Origin: Ostrinia nubilalis
Taxonomy: Eukaryota; Arthropoda; Insecta; Lepidoptera; Crambidae
Length of the DNA: 64,000 nt
Direction: 5' to 3'
Assembly (NCBI RefSeq): GCF_963855985.1
Contig: NC_087106.1
Location: 3,083,001 to 3,147,000, forward strand
The notes below the pieces were generated by a model. It saw only the letters and a list, made by a program, of their open reading frames with translations, ran no database searches and was not told where the DNA came from. Positions 41,255 through 53,308 of this stretch are shown in pieces (within the stretch, counting starts at the first letter, position 1; each line of letters opens with the position of its first letter). A program made the translations under genes and the position numbers.

Positions 41255-42286
41255 CAGTGTTGCCAGTCGGGTCTTGTCAGAAATTACTAGAAATTTATAA
41301 AAATGTAACCTTTTTGAATAAAAATTAACCTTAAGGGGGGGGAGAGCGATTGTGTAAGGTTGTTCAATTGTTCATGGATGGAAAATGAATACAATAATAA
41401 TTGATCATCAATCGTTCACCTAATTTTGACCATGAAGACCGAAAAGTGACCGGTCGTATAAAAACGTTTCATGGATTTAAAAAACATTCGCTAAACCTTA
41501 TTTTTTTAACAAATAATAAATCAAATTCATGTTTAAATGCAGTTCATGACATAATTAATTTTTAAATTGTCACTATTAATATTTTTTACTGAATAACCTG
41601 TAAAAGTTAATTCTACAATTTCTGAAAAGTAACCTAAAAGTAACCTTTTCATTAGTGTAACCCAATGATATTATAGAACTATAGATATGTTACGTTCATA
41701 GAAATTACGATTTTAATCCGTGCCGAGCTATTCCAAATTGCACACATTGACAAATGTAACTGATAAGTGAAACAAAAGATACGAAATAGCACGCAAATGA
41801 AAGAGATAGCTATAGTTTTAACGATTCTGCACTAACTAATCTATGTCCGCAGCGCACGCATCCTTATCGCTCTAAAGTCAAAACAAGATCGCTTTCTCTT
41901 TCTTAACTTGAACATGGCGCATGGCGTCTTGATTGTTTGCATAAATAATTGAAAATATAAATACTAAATAATTTTGCATAATCACATGTGGTAAGAGATC
42001 CCTTGTATTTTGTTTACTTTAGACTCATAATTGGTACACTTTCGAAACACACGATGGCATTTTTTATTTATTTTGGTAAGAAAACAGGAACTTACGGTGT
42101 GGTACGCACGCGATTACGCACGACGCAGGCCACACGAAGACTAAACACAAGACGTCCCAATTGGGACGTATTTGAGTATTCACAGCGCGAGCGCTTATAA
42201 CATATCTGCTTTTGTTTTTATATAATATCATTGGTGTAACCTAAAAGTAACCAATGCAGTTCAAATGTAACCTTCTGGCAACACTG
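41255..42286. mobile_element. hAT non-autonomous element, TSD ACTAGCAR
   Basis: CAGTGTTGCCAG...CTGGCAACACTG ends, with ACTAGCAG (41247-41254) and ACTAGCAA (42287-42294) as the 8-bp duplication. 1032 bp with GTAACCTAAAAGTAACC repeats; no ORF. Confidence 0.85.
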
Positions 42287-42294
42287 ACTAGCAA

Positions 42295-42340
42295 GTCAGC
42301 ACCATGAAGCTACAGATAAAATTAGCTTCATGGTCAGCAC
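42295..42340. mobile_element. 46-bp mini-element made of two TIRs
   Basis: GTCAGCACCATGAAGCT and its inverse AGCTTCATGGTCAGCAC joined by 12 bp. The same two ends bound 42355-44250. Confidence 0.7.
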
Positions 42341-42905
42341 CTAAGAATACTCATGTCAGCACCATGAAGCTTGTGTAGGTTTTAGATAACAAACTCTAAT
42401 CTTGCGATCAACATGGTGGGACTTAATACAATTATATCGTGAATACAGTCGCCGTTGGCTAGAAATAGACGGACCGTTCTCGATTTCATTTGTTGTGCAT
42501 GCATTATATTATTTGCATTACCAGTGCATCCGTTCTATATGATGCAATTTTATTTAACTAGGACTCTATACGGGTTTTCCTGATCAATTAATAATTTCCT
42601 CATTCTAATATTATACATATATTATGACAAGTATTTTGTAAGTTCAGATGATTTATAATAACGTGAAACGTTTATAAACGTGTGTAACTAAAGATAAAAA
42701 TGGAGGCCACACTTGGAACAACAACTTGAGTCAAACACCTACTTATCTCTATCTCGCTCTCTGTGGGCCGACCTCTCTTTTTAGTGTGGACTGTAGTATT
42801 GCTATAATCCTTATTTAAATCTCCTAGTAAATTCTTCGAAATAGCCAATTCACCATGAAGCTAAAGATAAATGGAGGCCTCACTTCGAATACCTACTTGA
42901 ACCAC

Positions 42906-42957
42906 AAACTTCTGATTTGGTTAGTGAATAGCCAATTCACTAACCAAATCAGAAGTT
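42906..42957. repeat. Near-perfect palindrome
   Basis: AACTTCTGATTTGGTTAGTG and its inverse CACTAACCAAATCAGAAGTT around a 12-bp centre (AATAGCCAATTC). Confidence 0.85.
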
Positions 42958-43719
42958 AAACAAATAAATAATTAAATATTTGAACTACGATTATATACCT
43001 ACTTAAATTAAAAATCACAAATTGTCGGCCGTTTAGGCTTAATGTGTTGGCGAATCAGGGAATTACAATCCCAATTCCTAGGGAATCGGTAGCATGTGGC
43101 AACATCGGCCCGATACGGCATATCATGGCGGTTGTTTACTATTTTGTTTATAATGCAGTTAATTTCGTTTGAGATTTTTTACAGGACATAATCATTATTT
43201 TATAACAAGAAATGGTGCAAAATTTTGTAGTGCGTGGTTGCGGTAGTACGGTGGTGTCCTAGAAGTGACTTAAGATTCCACGCGTAAGTGTTTATTTCGT
43301 GATTTCCGACATTGGATCATTGTAAACATTTTTCACATTTTTTACAGTAATTTCTTCCTAAAACGTTTTACCAGTATATATTTACACTTATCATATTTAA
43401 TAATACCTATGTCAAGAAATAAAGATTTTACATGAGTTTCATTGACTTTGAGCAAATTTATATTTTCTGTTTATTTAGAAAGAGAGAGTCTGCCGACAGA
43501 GAGCGAGATAGTGATACATAGGTTGTGCTTTATGTAGGTATTTGGAGTGTGGCCTCCATTTTTATCTATAGCAGGCCTGGCTCACTCCGCGCGGTACACC
43601 TACAGCGAAGCGCCCCGCCGGCGGGTATTATATCAGTCGAGTGTCACGCGCGCGCCCGTCAGGACGCTGGCGTGCGTTGTAGTATGATTATAATTCTATG
43701 ATCGAAGTATTATTTAAAA

Positions 43720-43824
43720 ATGGACATAAAGAGAAAGAAATATTGTGCGGCGTTCGGGTGTTTAAATTCGAAAAGAAATCTACCGGATTTATCTTTTTTT
43801 TTCGCTTCCCAAAGATACTGAAAG
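43720..43824 (+). pseudogene. THAP-domain N-terminal exon, frameshifted
   Basis: ATG at 43720: KRKKYCAAFGCLNSKRNLPD then a run of nine Ts shifts the frame; with eight Ts it would read FFRFPK, the usual THAP FP motif. C..AFGC gives the first two zinc ligands. Ends at AAAG/GTATGT. Orientation is opposite to the THAP gene cluster, and it lies inside a TIR-bounded element, so it is probably a transposase remnant. Confidence 0.65.
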
Positions 43825-43904
43825 GTATGTTGGCCATGTAGGTAATCAATAATTCTTAGGATAGTATAGGAACCTAACCTACTATGACTACTGCTCAGAA
43901 TGCG

Positions 43905-43975
43905 TTCGTTCGTTTCAGCCAAATGACGTCCACTGCTGGACAAAGGCCTCTCCCAAGGTTTTCCATAATGAATGC
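43905..43975 (+). mobile_element. Dispersed-repeat fragment
   Basis: GCCAAATGACGTCCACTGCT then GGACAAAGGCCTCTCCCAAG, one of the commonest lepidopteran repeat motifs. Confidence 0.6.
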
Positions 43976-44336
43976 ATACTTACCTACATACGTACCTCAT
44001 TACAAATAAGTAGATTAATTATTTTTTCACTAGACAGCAACCCTAACAGCGTAAGAAGAGTTCAGAGGCACGCGATGGAAAGAGACAAAACTTGTAGGTG
44101 AATAAAATTGTAGGTACGTAGTGTTGTGCGAGCTGAATTCCACTGTATCGCGTCGTAGCAAGACTCGCATTTATTTAAATCGTCTTGCGGAGTAATCCTT
44201 CTGTACCTGTACTATTACTTATTCTGTGTCTATAGCTTCATGGTCAGCACTTTGTTGTAGACCGCTAATTTATGACAGTTGATAGCGCCATCTATTAACG
44301 TCATCTGTAAACTTTAATTACGCATAGTGGTACCAC

Positions 44337-44531
44337 CACAAAGTATAGATGACCCACGCTGAACTGTCCCACCAAACTCAATGACAGGGGGGCGCTACCA
44401 TCGTTCAACTATATGGTTTCCAACATGGCAAAAATCGGAACCAGCGATCCGGTATTGACGGTGGCGCCCCACTGTCAATGTCATTCAGATTCATAGGACA
44501 GTTCAGTATTTTGGAACTATACTTTTTATAT
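44337..44531. repeat. Imperfect hairpin element
   Basis: AAGTATAG...CTGAACTGTCC...TGACAGGGGGGCGC pairs with GCGCCCCACTGTCA...GGACAGTTCAG...CTATACTT. Confidence 0.7.
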
Positions 44532-45157
44532 ACGGAAATAGAGACACCTCTCAGCGGCTAAAAGTGGCAACTTTATAGGCGTAGCGCCCTCTGTATTATT
44601 TTTATGGGACTAGTACGTATTGCATGTATATAGAAATAAAGCCATAGTATTAATGTTTCTAATGATTCCTCTTATTTTAATTTAGGGGACATTAAACTAA
44701 ACTCGACGTCAAATAAATCGCACCTCCCGCGACAAGCATTTTCAAACGTATGCATCCCCACTTCCCACCAATATTGGTACCATTTAAAAGCCTAGTTCTA
44801 ACCTTCATTTCATTAAAGGAAAGGTTTTTACCCCAAAAATGTGTCTTTAGAAGGATCCAGAGTCACTTCTTCAAGAAATAGGTACTTACGCTAGAGCCAA
44901 CTTTTATGGCTATAAAACTGTTAAGTTGGGTTTAATTGCTATCCATTTGTTAAAGAGGACACGTGAAATCATTATTTGGTTTTATAATCATAAAAATTGG
45001 TCTAATTGATCCCATAGGTGGGCCCAAAGTGAGGTATTTTTTCCAGTCACATTTATGGTATATGTTAATTAGAGATAAAACGGATATCCGGTAACTATCC
45101 GGCCGGATACCGGATAGTAACTCACTATCCGGCCGGATACCGGATATTAGTAGTGGC

Positions 45158-45612
45158 GTGTGAGGCGGGTCGCTACATTCCCTACAATATGGTCGAGTGA
45201 AGCGATGGCTGGTTCACACGTCATGTCTGTGAACAGGCGCTGCCTTCGGGGACTGGTCAAGACAAGATATACCTACCTTAAATTTTTTATCATAACAATT
45301 AACAATCAAGCTAGACAGTGGCACGGCACTAAATATAAATATATACAATTTATTTAAAACTACCAAACGGTTTTGTTATGGTGCCTTGCTTTTCTCTGAG
45401 TTTTCTTGCCTTGTCTCCTAAATAGTTTTATATCTGGCACTTAGCCAGAAGGATATCTTAGACTTGTCATGCTCACTAAAATGTCTCTGGGGTAGTGGCG
45501 TGTGAGGCGGGTCGTTACATTCCCTATAATATGGTCGAGTGAAGCGATGGCTGGTTCACACGTCATGTCTGTGAACAGGCGCTGCCTTCGGGGACTGGTC
45601 AAGGAAAGATAT
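45158..45612. repeat. Two direct copies of a ~110-bp repeat
   Basis: 45158-45265 and 45494-45606 share GTAGTGGCGTGTGAGGCGGG through GCCTTCGGGGACTGGTCAAG. A third, inverted copy is at about 55015-55110. Possible LINE-derived text; not assigned. Confidence 0.85.
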
Positions 45613-45839
45613 ACCTGACATAAAATATATGTATCAAAACGCAACAATGAGGATCAGTACTGTTGTAGAAAATTCAATAAAACTATTATCTACGTTAATC
45701 TTTAAGACATAAGAAAGATATATCTTTTTGAATTATCCAAATCGGACCATTACTTACGAAGATATTAAGTAATAAACATAGGCCGTTTTTGCCGCTAAAA
45801 GTCAACGTACGCAAGGCCGCGTGACGTCACTATATCCGA

Positions 45840-47290
45840 GTCGAGCGCAGCCGGCGTACTATTGGGATGGAAAATATTTTTTTCCGGCTAAACTATCAGT
45901 TTTAGAAAAAAACTTTTAATAACATTTATTCTTCAAAATAAAGTAACCTATCGACCAGTAATTTTTAAAAATAAAAATGTTGAAAAATAAGTATTGCTGT
46001 GTCCAAAAACCACATTTTCATAGGATTCGATGCAATGCGGAGACGCGGTTGGGGTGAGTGTAACTTAATGATTGTTTGTATTGAACATAATAATACATAA
46101 TATGATGCTAATACCCAGTTTCTGGCCTGGGGGGGGGATAAGTCATACCCAGCTTATAGCCTGGGGGGAGGGGCAAGCCTTACCCAGCTTCTGGCCTTGG
46201 TGGGAGGGGGGGGGGGGGGGGGGGGGGTAAGTAATACCCAGCTTCCGGCCGAGGGGGAGTCATACCTAGCTTATGCTTATGGACTGGGGGAAGGGGCTAG
46301 CCTTACCCAGCTTCTGGCTTGGGGAGAGGGGGGGGGGAGGGGTCAAGTCATAACCAGTTTCTATGGGCTGGGGGAGGGGCTAGCCTTACCCAGCTTATGG
46401 CCTGGGGGAGGGGGGGGGGGGGGGGGGGTCAAGTCATACCCAGTTTCTGGCATTTCTGGCATGGGGGGGGGGGTGTCATACCCAGCTTCTGGCCGAAGGG
46501 GAGTCATATCCAGCTTATGCTTATGGCCTGGGGGTAGGGGCAAGCCTTACCTAGCTTCTGGCCTGGGGGGAGGGGTCAAGTCATACCCAGTTTCGGGCCG
46601 GGGGGGGGGGGGGGGGGGGGTAAATCATACCCAACTTCTGGCCGAGGGGGAAGTCATGCCCAGCTTATGACCTGGGGAGAGGAGAGGGGCGGGGTAGTCA
46701 TACCCAGCTTCTAGGCTAAGATTAAATAGATTTCCAGCACGGAGCGGCTGTCCTTTCCTGCAGCAGCTGGCCCGCCCATGGGAACGGCGAATAGATAGGT
46801 AGGTGCGTAGGTTTAACTCAGAAAAACTAAATAACAGGTAGGTATTGCGTGTACATCGAAATGATTTTCATAGCAATGTCTTGTAGCCTAGGCAGAGTGT
46901 ATCTGCCTCAGCTATACCTTATTGTTAGAAGTAAATAAATTAATACTTATACATTTTTATATTTTACTTGGAAGAAGATATGACTCTAACAACACTTATG
47001 TACACTTTATTTGAATAAATCGCCAAATATACCACCGCGGAGACCCCAAATGCGTCTCTGCGTGCCATTGAATCGTATGAGCGTATGGATTTTTTGCGTT
47101 ATTTTTCACAATTTCCATTTTTAAAAATTACCTATCGATAGCTTACTTTATTCTGATGAATAAATGTCATTACAAGTTTTTCTCTAAAACTGATAATTTG
47201 GCTAGAAAAAAATATTTTCTATCCACGCAGTACGCCGGCAGCGTTCAAATCGGATATAATGACGTCATCGTACCCGCGCCGGGCGGTCAG
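45840..47290. repeat. Inverted pair of the GGCTGGAAAA family
   Basis: 45835-45990 and 47090-47290 are inverted relatives (GGAAAATATTTTTTTCCGGC / GGCTAGAAAAAAATATTTTC, with CTATCGA...), framing the G-rich minisatellite. Confidence 0.75.
46105..46715 (+). repeat. G-rich minisatellite
   Basis: About ten variable units of TACCCAGCTTCTGGCCTGGGGG followed by runs of up to 22 Gs. Unit length varies from about 45 to 70 bp. Strong G-quadruplex potential on the plus strand. Confidence 0.9.
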
Positions 47291-47569
47291 TGAACTTTTT
47301 TAGTAATTTGGCCATAACTTCGTCAATTTTTGTCGTAGAACAAAAATTTTTGCACTGTGTATTAAGGATTTCTTAGCCCTATAAATCTGCATTCACAGCT
47401 AAAAATCGAAATGATCCTCATTAACCTAGAAATTAGCACGGCACTAAATAAATATATTCAAAACTGCCACGCGGTCTAGTGCTAGATGGGCGTCTTAAAG
47501 GCCACCTTCTATCAACGGGAGCGCGTGGTAAGTAACTTGCTTCTGAATGTATTGTAACTTCCTACTTTT

Positions 47570-47790
47570 TATATTTTTAAACCGGCAGACAGTGGTGACT
47601 GAGTTTGTTGCGGCGCTTCTTCTCAGCACTTGCCAAATGTTTGTCTCGAAGCGCTGGTAGGGCAAAAAAAGAATGAGACATGTATACTATACACATTGTG
47701 ACGCTCCTTAAGAGCATTTGACGATTTGCAAGAACTAATTTAATTAGTCTAAACAAATAAAGAAAATTTTGATTTTGATTTTATTAAAAA
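47570..47790 (-). mobile_element. LINE/SINE 3'-end copy
   Basis: CCGGCAGACAGTGGTGACTG to TTGATTTTGATTTT tail. A related inverted copy lies at 54610-54800 and a fragment at about 37895-37965. Orientation not certain. Confidence 0.55.
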
Positions 47791-48290
47791 ACTACGACAT
47801 ATTCCTATTAATAAAACGAAACGCATTAAAGTAAATGTCAATAAAATGGCTTATAATAATGACGGCTTTTATTTAAATTCCAAAAAGTTTCAAAAAAGCC
47901 ATATTAAAGCCTTTCAAAAAACGAATTTCTTTTTCTGGGCTATTCACTCTAATGACAATACACAAATAGTAAATATCTGTTAATGTCGAAATATTGCCAA
48001 ATAAGATAGGCGATCTTTTTTTTCACTGATGGTCTGATGTCATGATGCAGTTCAGTCAGATTACGCAACAAGTAAACTAATTTAATTTTCGCTATTCAAT
48101 CACACACTCACGATGGCAACCGAAATCGCCGGAATTGATCTACCACCTAGACAAGTGGCAAAATCTGACATTCTATTCGGACGGATTCGATTTTCGAAAA
48201 GTGTGACTGGTCTAGTCTACTAATAGACCCACTGATCGCGTTCGAAGCACCTGTGCGGTGCTAAACTCGTCACGACATGCAACGAGACAA
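47791..48290. other. Interior of the hAT element, no gene
   Basis: No recognisable frame; unassigned. Confidence 0.35.
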
Positions 48291-48830
48291 TTGGCCAACT
48301 ATACGGCCGCCGGATATCCGGCTATCCGGCCTAGCAGCTGGCCGGATATCCGGTATCCGGTATCCGGCCAAACAGCTATCCGTTTCATCTCTAATGTTAA
48401 TCATTTATTAAGAAATTAAATGTTTTTCTTTAAGGATATTTATTGGGCTTTCAAATAACACCAATATTGTTGGGGCACCATGATTGTGTCAGAAGAAAAT
48501 CGTGATAGTTCGCGTCGCGGAAGGTGCGGTTTATTTGATGTTGAGTATATGAAATGAAAACACATTAATAAGTTATTTCTTTTTATTTCTTTGGTCTTTT
48601 AAAACATTTTTTAAAATATTTTTTTGCTTTTATTTGCATTCTGTCCTCGTCGTTATGTTAATATTATTCTACACTATAAGAACAACAATATCTAATTCAT
48701 TATCTAGAAACAACTTGCATTTTGTGATTAATATAATTACAAATCCATAAATAATATTGAGGAGATTTATAAACAGAAAAAATCTTTCAGTTTAAAAGCT
48801 ACATTCATCCCCAGTAACATAGGCAATCTT

Positions 48831-50154
48831 TTAACCCAATGTTTCCACTGGAACAGGTACCACGCAAGTGTAACCGCAGTGAGTCACTAGTCTTTCATAA
48901 GTAAAATGGGCACAACTTGTTTTCAGACTAGAAAAAAAAATGTATGTAGAATCAAAATTTAAACTGTCTTTTAAAATACCTGCTAAAGATGCAGAAGTAG
49001 ATGGTATGGGTGAGGGAACGGTGGCAGGCATAGATATAGCTGAAGTTGTATTTGTTGGAGAATTTTGCAATTGTCTCATAGGCCTTCTTTCAACAAATGA
49101 AAATTTTGGAATTGTGGTATGTCCTGAAACATAAAAAATTTACATAATGTAAATATAAATATAAAAACGTAATGACGTTTTAAGAAAATAAAACAAAAAC
49201 AATAAATTTTATTCCGAAAATCTTTTTCTTTTTAATAAATGGTGGTGACACACCATTGTGTTGCACACAAAGTGCCATCCTTATATTTAAACTAAGACAA
49301 TAATATAAACAAAATGTTTGATAAAGACTAACCTGGCATATTAAGAGTAGGCACTGCTAATATACTTAGCCGATTAAATCGGCAACAAAACTTTTGTTCA
49401 AAGTGCGAGTGACAGACACTGCGATGTTTATATATGTCTTCATTATCTAAGCCAATTATGTCACCACCAATTGAGAAAACCCACTGATTGAAACGCTCTC
49501 TATCCTTTGCTGGATTAGGGAATAAGTGTAATGATGTGCGATGTGAACCTGAAAAACAAAAAATAAATCATCAATAACCCTTATAACCATACTGTGCGGC
49601 CTGAAGTGCGATTGACACATCCTTATGATTGTAAATACCACATGATGAAACAGGACGCACCATTTGGTTATTACTTGCCATTTTCTGAGTTAGAAGGACA
49701 GAATTTAAACTGCTCAGTTTTATTATTTGTTTATCAGTTCGACAAATACAATTTTAAATAGCGGTCTGAGCACTAAGCGAATGCTTCTATCACAGTGGCC
49801 AAAAACTCAATTACCTTAAATAAATGGAATTACCATGTCATGGTCATTGGTCTTGTACTTTTTTTTGTTTTATTATAAGCCCAAAAAAGTTGACTTTAGA
49901 GGTAAGTACAAACAGCGAAACATCACTGTGACCTACTGTGACATAGTAGAATGAAATACAGCTTTTTGTACTAAATGTGCATACAAATAATAATAATTGG
50001 GCTTATCAGAATCAATTGAATAGAGAGGTTTGGATGAGTAGTTAAAGTTGGTTGGTTGTTTTGAGCATTATCTTAAAGAAAAGTTTGGTCTATACTTACT
50101 TTCTGAATCGAAAGAACACCCAGGAACACAACACTTATTTCTAGACATCGACAT
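48831..50154 (-). CDS. Single-THAP protein (three exons, intact)
   Basis: Exons 50100-50154 (or from the second ATG at 50148), 49333-49548 and 48831-49123; GT/AG sites, both junctions phase 1, total 558 nt from 50148 (185 residues; 187 from 50154). An in-frame stop lies just upstream, supporting this as the first exon. THAP: KCCVPGCSFDSE, HLFPNPAKDRERFNQWV, RSVCHSHF (C2CH complete), AVPTLNMP. The last exon is a Ser/Thr/Pro linker with no BESS motif, ending VPVPVETLG. No coiled coil seen. Presumed DNA-binding regulator; target unknown. Confidence 0.85.
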
Positions 50155-50308
50155 AATGCATAGAGTCCTGTCTCAATACAAAATAAACACTAAACGATTC
50201 TCTGTCTCAATATCACAAGAATGGAGTCCTGTCTCAATACAAATTAAACACTAAACGAGTCTCTTTCTCAACACACAATCACAAGAATTCTATACAGTCG
50301 CACTAACT

Positions 50309-50332
50309 GGAGGAGAATACTCTCAACTCGAC
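50309..50332 (-). promoter_or_regulatory. Motif conserved upstream of THAP first exons (copy 1)
   Basis: Minus strand GTCGAGTTGAGAGTATTCTC, then CTCC, about 155 bp before the ATG. Also at 53287-53308 and 58257-58277. May be a core promoter, or a remnant of the duplication. Confidence 0.4.
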
Positions 50333-50709
50333 AGTAGACACTGGAAAATAGAAATTTGTGATAGAAAATTAGAAATTCACTGCTTGTTCTTCAAAACAAA
50401 ACAATGAATTAAATATGGCGGATGGCGGATTTGGTGGTGTTACCAGTTTTTTAAAACAGTTTAATACCGTAATTAAATAAATTAATGTTAAAAACGCCAT
50501 TACATTCACTAAATAACAGAAAAAAATACCAATCACATTCTTGATTTTTTTTAAATAGCTGAAAGTTCTATTAAATACCTTAAATTTAAAAATTGGGTAT
50601 TTTTTGTATGACACTGATTTACTTGAAATCTACCAAATGGTAAGAAAATCATGTGGATGGTCGCAGAAATAACACCACCACAATGAAATGCCCTGAGACT
50701 TCTTTTCTA

Positions 50710-51181
50710 CAGGGTGGAATTTGTAATTCCACCTGGACAGAAAGTATTCTTAATACTGTAGATAGAAAGTTTTACTCAAAGAAAACATTCCTTTATTTTT
50801 GAAAAGAAAGAGAATTGCATTCAAAGATTTTCGAATTTTTTTAGAAAATTCACCACCATACCATACAATTTTCTGTAAATAATTAAAGTAATTTAAGATT
50901 TCATGTATTGCCTTTCATTTGATTTGTCAAGTTTGTTAGAGAGATTTCATCCTTATACTTAACCCTCCTTAACGATCGATGCAATAAAAATAAAAATACA
51001 CGATGTATTTTTAACAAATAGTTGGTTCGATTCCCGAGTGCGTCAAGCAAATTTTTAGAAATCTTTGAATGCAGTTCTATTTTTTTTCCTAAATTAAGGA
51101 ATGTTTCCTTTGAGTAAAATTTTATATCTACAGTATTAAGAGTACTTTCTCTCCAGGTGGCATTACAAAATTCCACCCTGT
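50710..51181. mobile_element. 472-bp mariner-type MITE, TSD TA
   Basis: CAGGGTGGAAT...ATTCCACCCTG with TA at 50708-50709 and 51182-51183; inverted arms of about 140 bp. Lies between THAP genes. Confidence 0.9.
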
Positions 51182-51304
51182 ATACAATACCTAGGAATTA
51201 CATACACTGCCTAGTTAAAGTACATAATTATTATTATAAAAAAACATGATAAATGTTTGTAAACTTATTTACTGGGCACATTTCAAAACTTCGGGCTGCT
51301 AATG

Positions 51305-51395
51305 AGTTTCTTACAGAAAAACCAACAATACTGGCCAACCTGGGAATCGAACCCAGAACCATGCTCCAACGAGACAGTTTAACTTGTAATTAGGT
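51305..51395 (-). mobile_element. tRNA-derived SINE fragment
   Basis: On the minus strand TGGTTCTGGGTTCGATTCCC is a pol III box B. Box A is not clear. Confidence 0.5.
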
Positions 51396-52092
51396 CATAA
51401 GTAAAAAAATTGCGTATTAAAGCAAATACAGACAAATCGGTGCATGTTACGTACACACTTAGAAGAGACACCTGCCCACCTGTGAAACTGTATAACAAGT
51501 TCCGCAATCGGACAATGCGAGGTATCTGGGAATGCATCTCGACCGCAGACTAACGTGGCAAAAACATATATGGACAAAGCGTCGTAACCATGTATGGATA
51601 AAACTTCTTGCTTCATTTTGGAAATAATGAATTTCTTTCAAATTACCAAACAATTAAAACAGCGCTAGATCGTTTATAAAGAATGTCTAAATCGCACTAA
51701 AGTAACGTGTACGGATGCAGTATGGTTAAGTTCAACATACCGAGTGTTATTTTATGCCACAATCGCGAAATCTTATGCGTAGTACGTATACATCGATGAT
51801 ATTTTGTATGTAAATAATTCAAAACAAAACTCTTTTTTTCTCTTAATTCCAGGAATAGATTTCAGTGTGCTTCGGTTTACAAATTAGTATTGGCCTGAGG
51901 AACAAAATGCACTATGGTTTCATTCTGGGCGACACTTGGTCCAGACCCTGGCACTATCCTTTAAGATCACCATCTATGTACACTTATGAAGCAATAAATG
52001 ATTATGACGATGATGATGATGATAGATTTTGTTAATATTTTGTAACACTTGACAGTCATCTGTGTTATGGAATTTTATCAGGTAAATCTTAC
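51396..52092. other. Spacer, no exon found
   Basis: Downstream of the THAP exon pair at 52093-53154; I looked for a phase-1 terminal exon on the minus strand and found none convincing. A GATGATGAT run lies at 52010-52021. Confidence 0.4.
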
Positions 52093-53154
52093 CAAGATGA
52101 AGTGATGGTACTGCTAGACAATTCAACCGATGACTACGGGTCCTATCCTTGTCAGTGAAATGAATATCACAGACAATTTTCTTCCTGTACAGTTTATAAT
52201 CCTCTTCACTATCCAACTTCCCACCAGCAACACGAACCCAAGCCTTGAAACGGTCAGCATCCCTTTCCGGATTTGGAAAATTGTGTTTGATCTTTGCTGG
52301 AAAGAAAGTAATATTTTAATTAGGATTAATAGTCTTTATATCCCAGTTTTGAGTTTTCACTAATATTATTCTTGATATAAATGTAGGATACTAAAAATAA
52401 TGCAATTAATATTAAATGAGTAATTAGATCTATAAAAGATTGACGTGATAGGCATCATTTACATGTCAATCTTTAATTTTAAGTGAATCCACATGAAGCT
52501 GATTATGTAATAGCTGTTTACTTAAACATTATAAGTACATAACAGTACAGTAGAACGCCGATTATCCGAATTAATTGGGACCGGGGTCGATTCGGATAAT
52601 CGAAAATTCGGATAATCGGACATAGACTGGTAATAGAGAAAAACCAACTGTCACACATAGAATAAACTTTAATTAGTTTAACAAACACATATATTTCTAC
52701 TTGGCGTTATTGTAGAACTGCTACAATAACGCTCAGTTGAAATATATCCGAATTTCAACAAAAAAATCAAAAATTACTTGGTTTTAATTTTTTATATCAC
52801 TTTATATTGTTTAGGACTGATTCGGATAATTGGCGATTCGGTTAATCGGCGTTCGGATAATCGGCGTTCTACTGTATTTATAATCAGTCATTCTAAAATG
52901 GCTTAGGCATTTTATACACAAATAATATTAAGGCTAGTTTAATAATGACGTAAAAGCTCCGAAAACCGTAAATTGCCGTGTAATAGAGCGATTTTAGTCT
53001 TCACACCTAAGGTGATTTATGACAATAATATCTGCAAAAGTATCCCTTTTAGATTAGGTAGGTTCCTTGACAGTTATAGGACGGATTGGGATTGATTAAG
53101 ATGCTGTTGATGATACTTACCGACTGGACATCCGAAAAAACATCGTTTGGGCAT
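52093..53154 (-). CDS. THAP-domain gene, first two exons (3' end not found)
   Basis: Exon 1 53121-53154 (MPKRCFFGCPV), exon 2 52093-52296; joined in phase 1 and ending in a phase-1 donor (CTTG/GTAAG). THAP features: CFFGC, HNFPNPERDADRFKAWV, KIVCDIHF, AVPSLHL; all C2CH ligands, Trp and the AVPSL box present. No terminal exon was found before the next gene, so it may splice to the terminal exon at 48831-49123 or be incomplete. The frame is open upstream of the ATG with a possible phase-1 acceptor (TGATTCAG, near 53240), so an upstream exon is also possible. Confidence 0.75.
52548..52874. mobile_element. pogo-type MITE, TSD TA
   Basis: CAGTAGAACGCCGATTATCC...TTCTACTG ends, TA flanks at 52546-52547 and 52875-52876; multiple TTCGGATAATCGG motifs. 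In the THAP intron. Confidence 0.9.
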
Positions 53155-53286
53155 GATGCTATTTGTTGCGATACTACAAGCGTCTATATCACAAAGAAAC
53201 AGCACAAACGAAGTCTCCGGGTCGCACAAAAACAATTGCACTGAATCACACAATATCTTCGGAAATTGTACACACACACACTTAAC

Positions 53287-53308
53287 GGAGGAGAGGACTC
53301 AACTCAAC
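53287..53308 (-). promoter_or_regulatory. Motif conserved upstream of THAP first exons (copy 2)
   Basis: Minus strand GTTGAGTTGAGTCCTCTCCT, then CC, about 135 bp before the ATG at 53154. Confidence 0.4.

Larger units (their letters stand above)
42355..44250 (+). mobile_element. P-like element candidate with THAP-coding remnant
   Basis: Ends GTCAGCACCATGAAGCT (42355-42371) and AGCTTCATGGTCAGCAC (44234-44250). Inside, a foldback pair ATAAAAATGGAGGCCACACT (about 42696) / AGTGTGGCCTCCATTTTTAT (about 43547) and a THAP N-terminus at 43720. THAP-type N-termini and inverted ends fit a P-like transposon; the boundaries could equally be nested copies. Confidence 0.5.
45070..48393. mobile_element. 3.3-kb hAT element with perfect 8-bp TSD
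   Basis: Ends TAGAGATAAAACGGATATCC and complement of TAGAGATGAAACGGATAGCT; ATGTTAAT at 45062-45069 and 48394-48401. Subterminal GGATATCCGG repeats at both ends. No transposase; the interior is a patchwork of repeats and a G-rich minisatellite. The uninterrupted MITE at 16700 gives the empty site ATGTTAATCATTT. Confidence 0.95.
44700..48547. mobile_element. TA-type MITE split by a hAT element
   Basis: Second copy of the family at 16700-17218: 44700-45069 and 48402-48547 together give about 516 bp. TA flanks at 44698-44699 and 48548-48549. The gap is the hAT insertion plus its duplication. Confidence 0.9.

Noticed and set aside
43212..43254. Short plus-strand start MVQNFVVRGCGST as another THAP first exon
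   Set aside because: Only one Cys of the first pair is present, a stop follows 15 codons in, and no second exon was found.
46197..46670. 157-codon Gly-rich plus frame
   Set aside because: Generated entirely by the G-rich minisatellite; unit length and G-run variation would break any frame.
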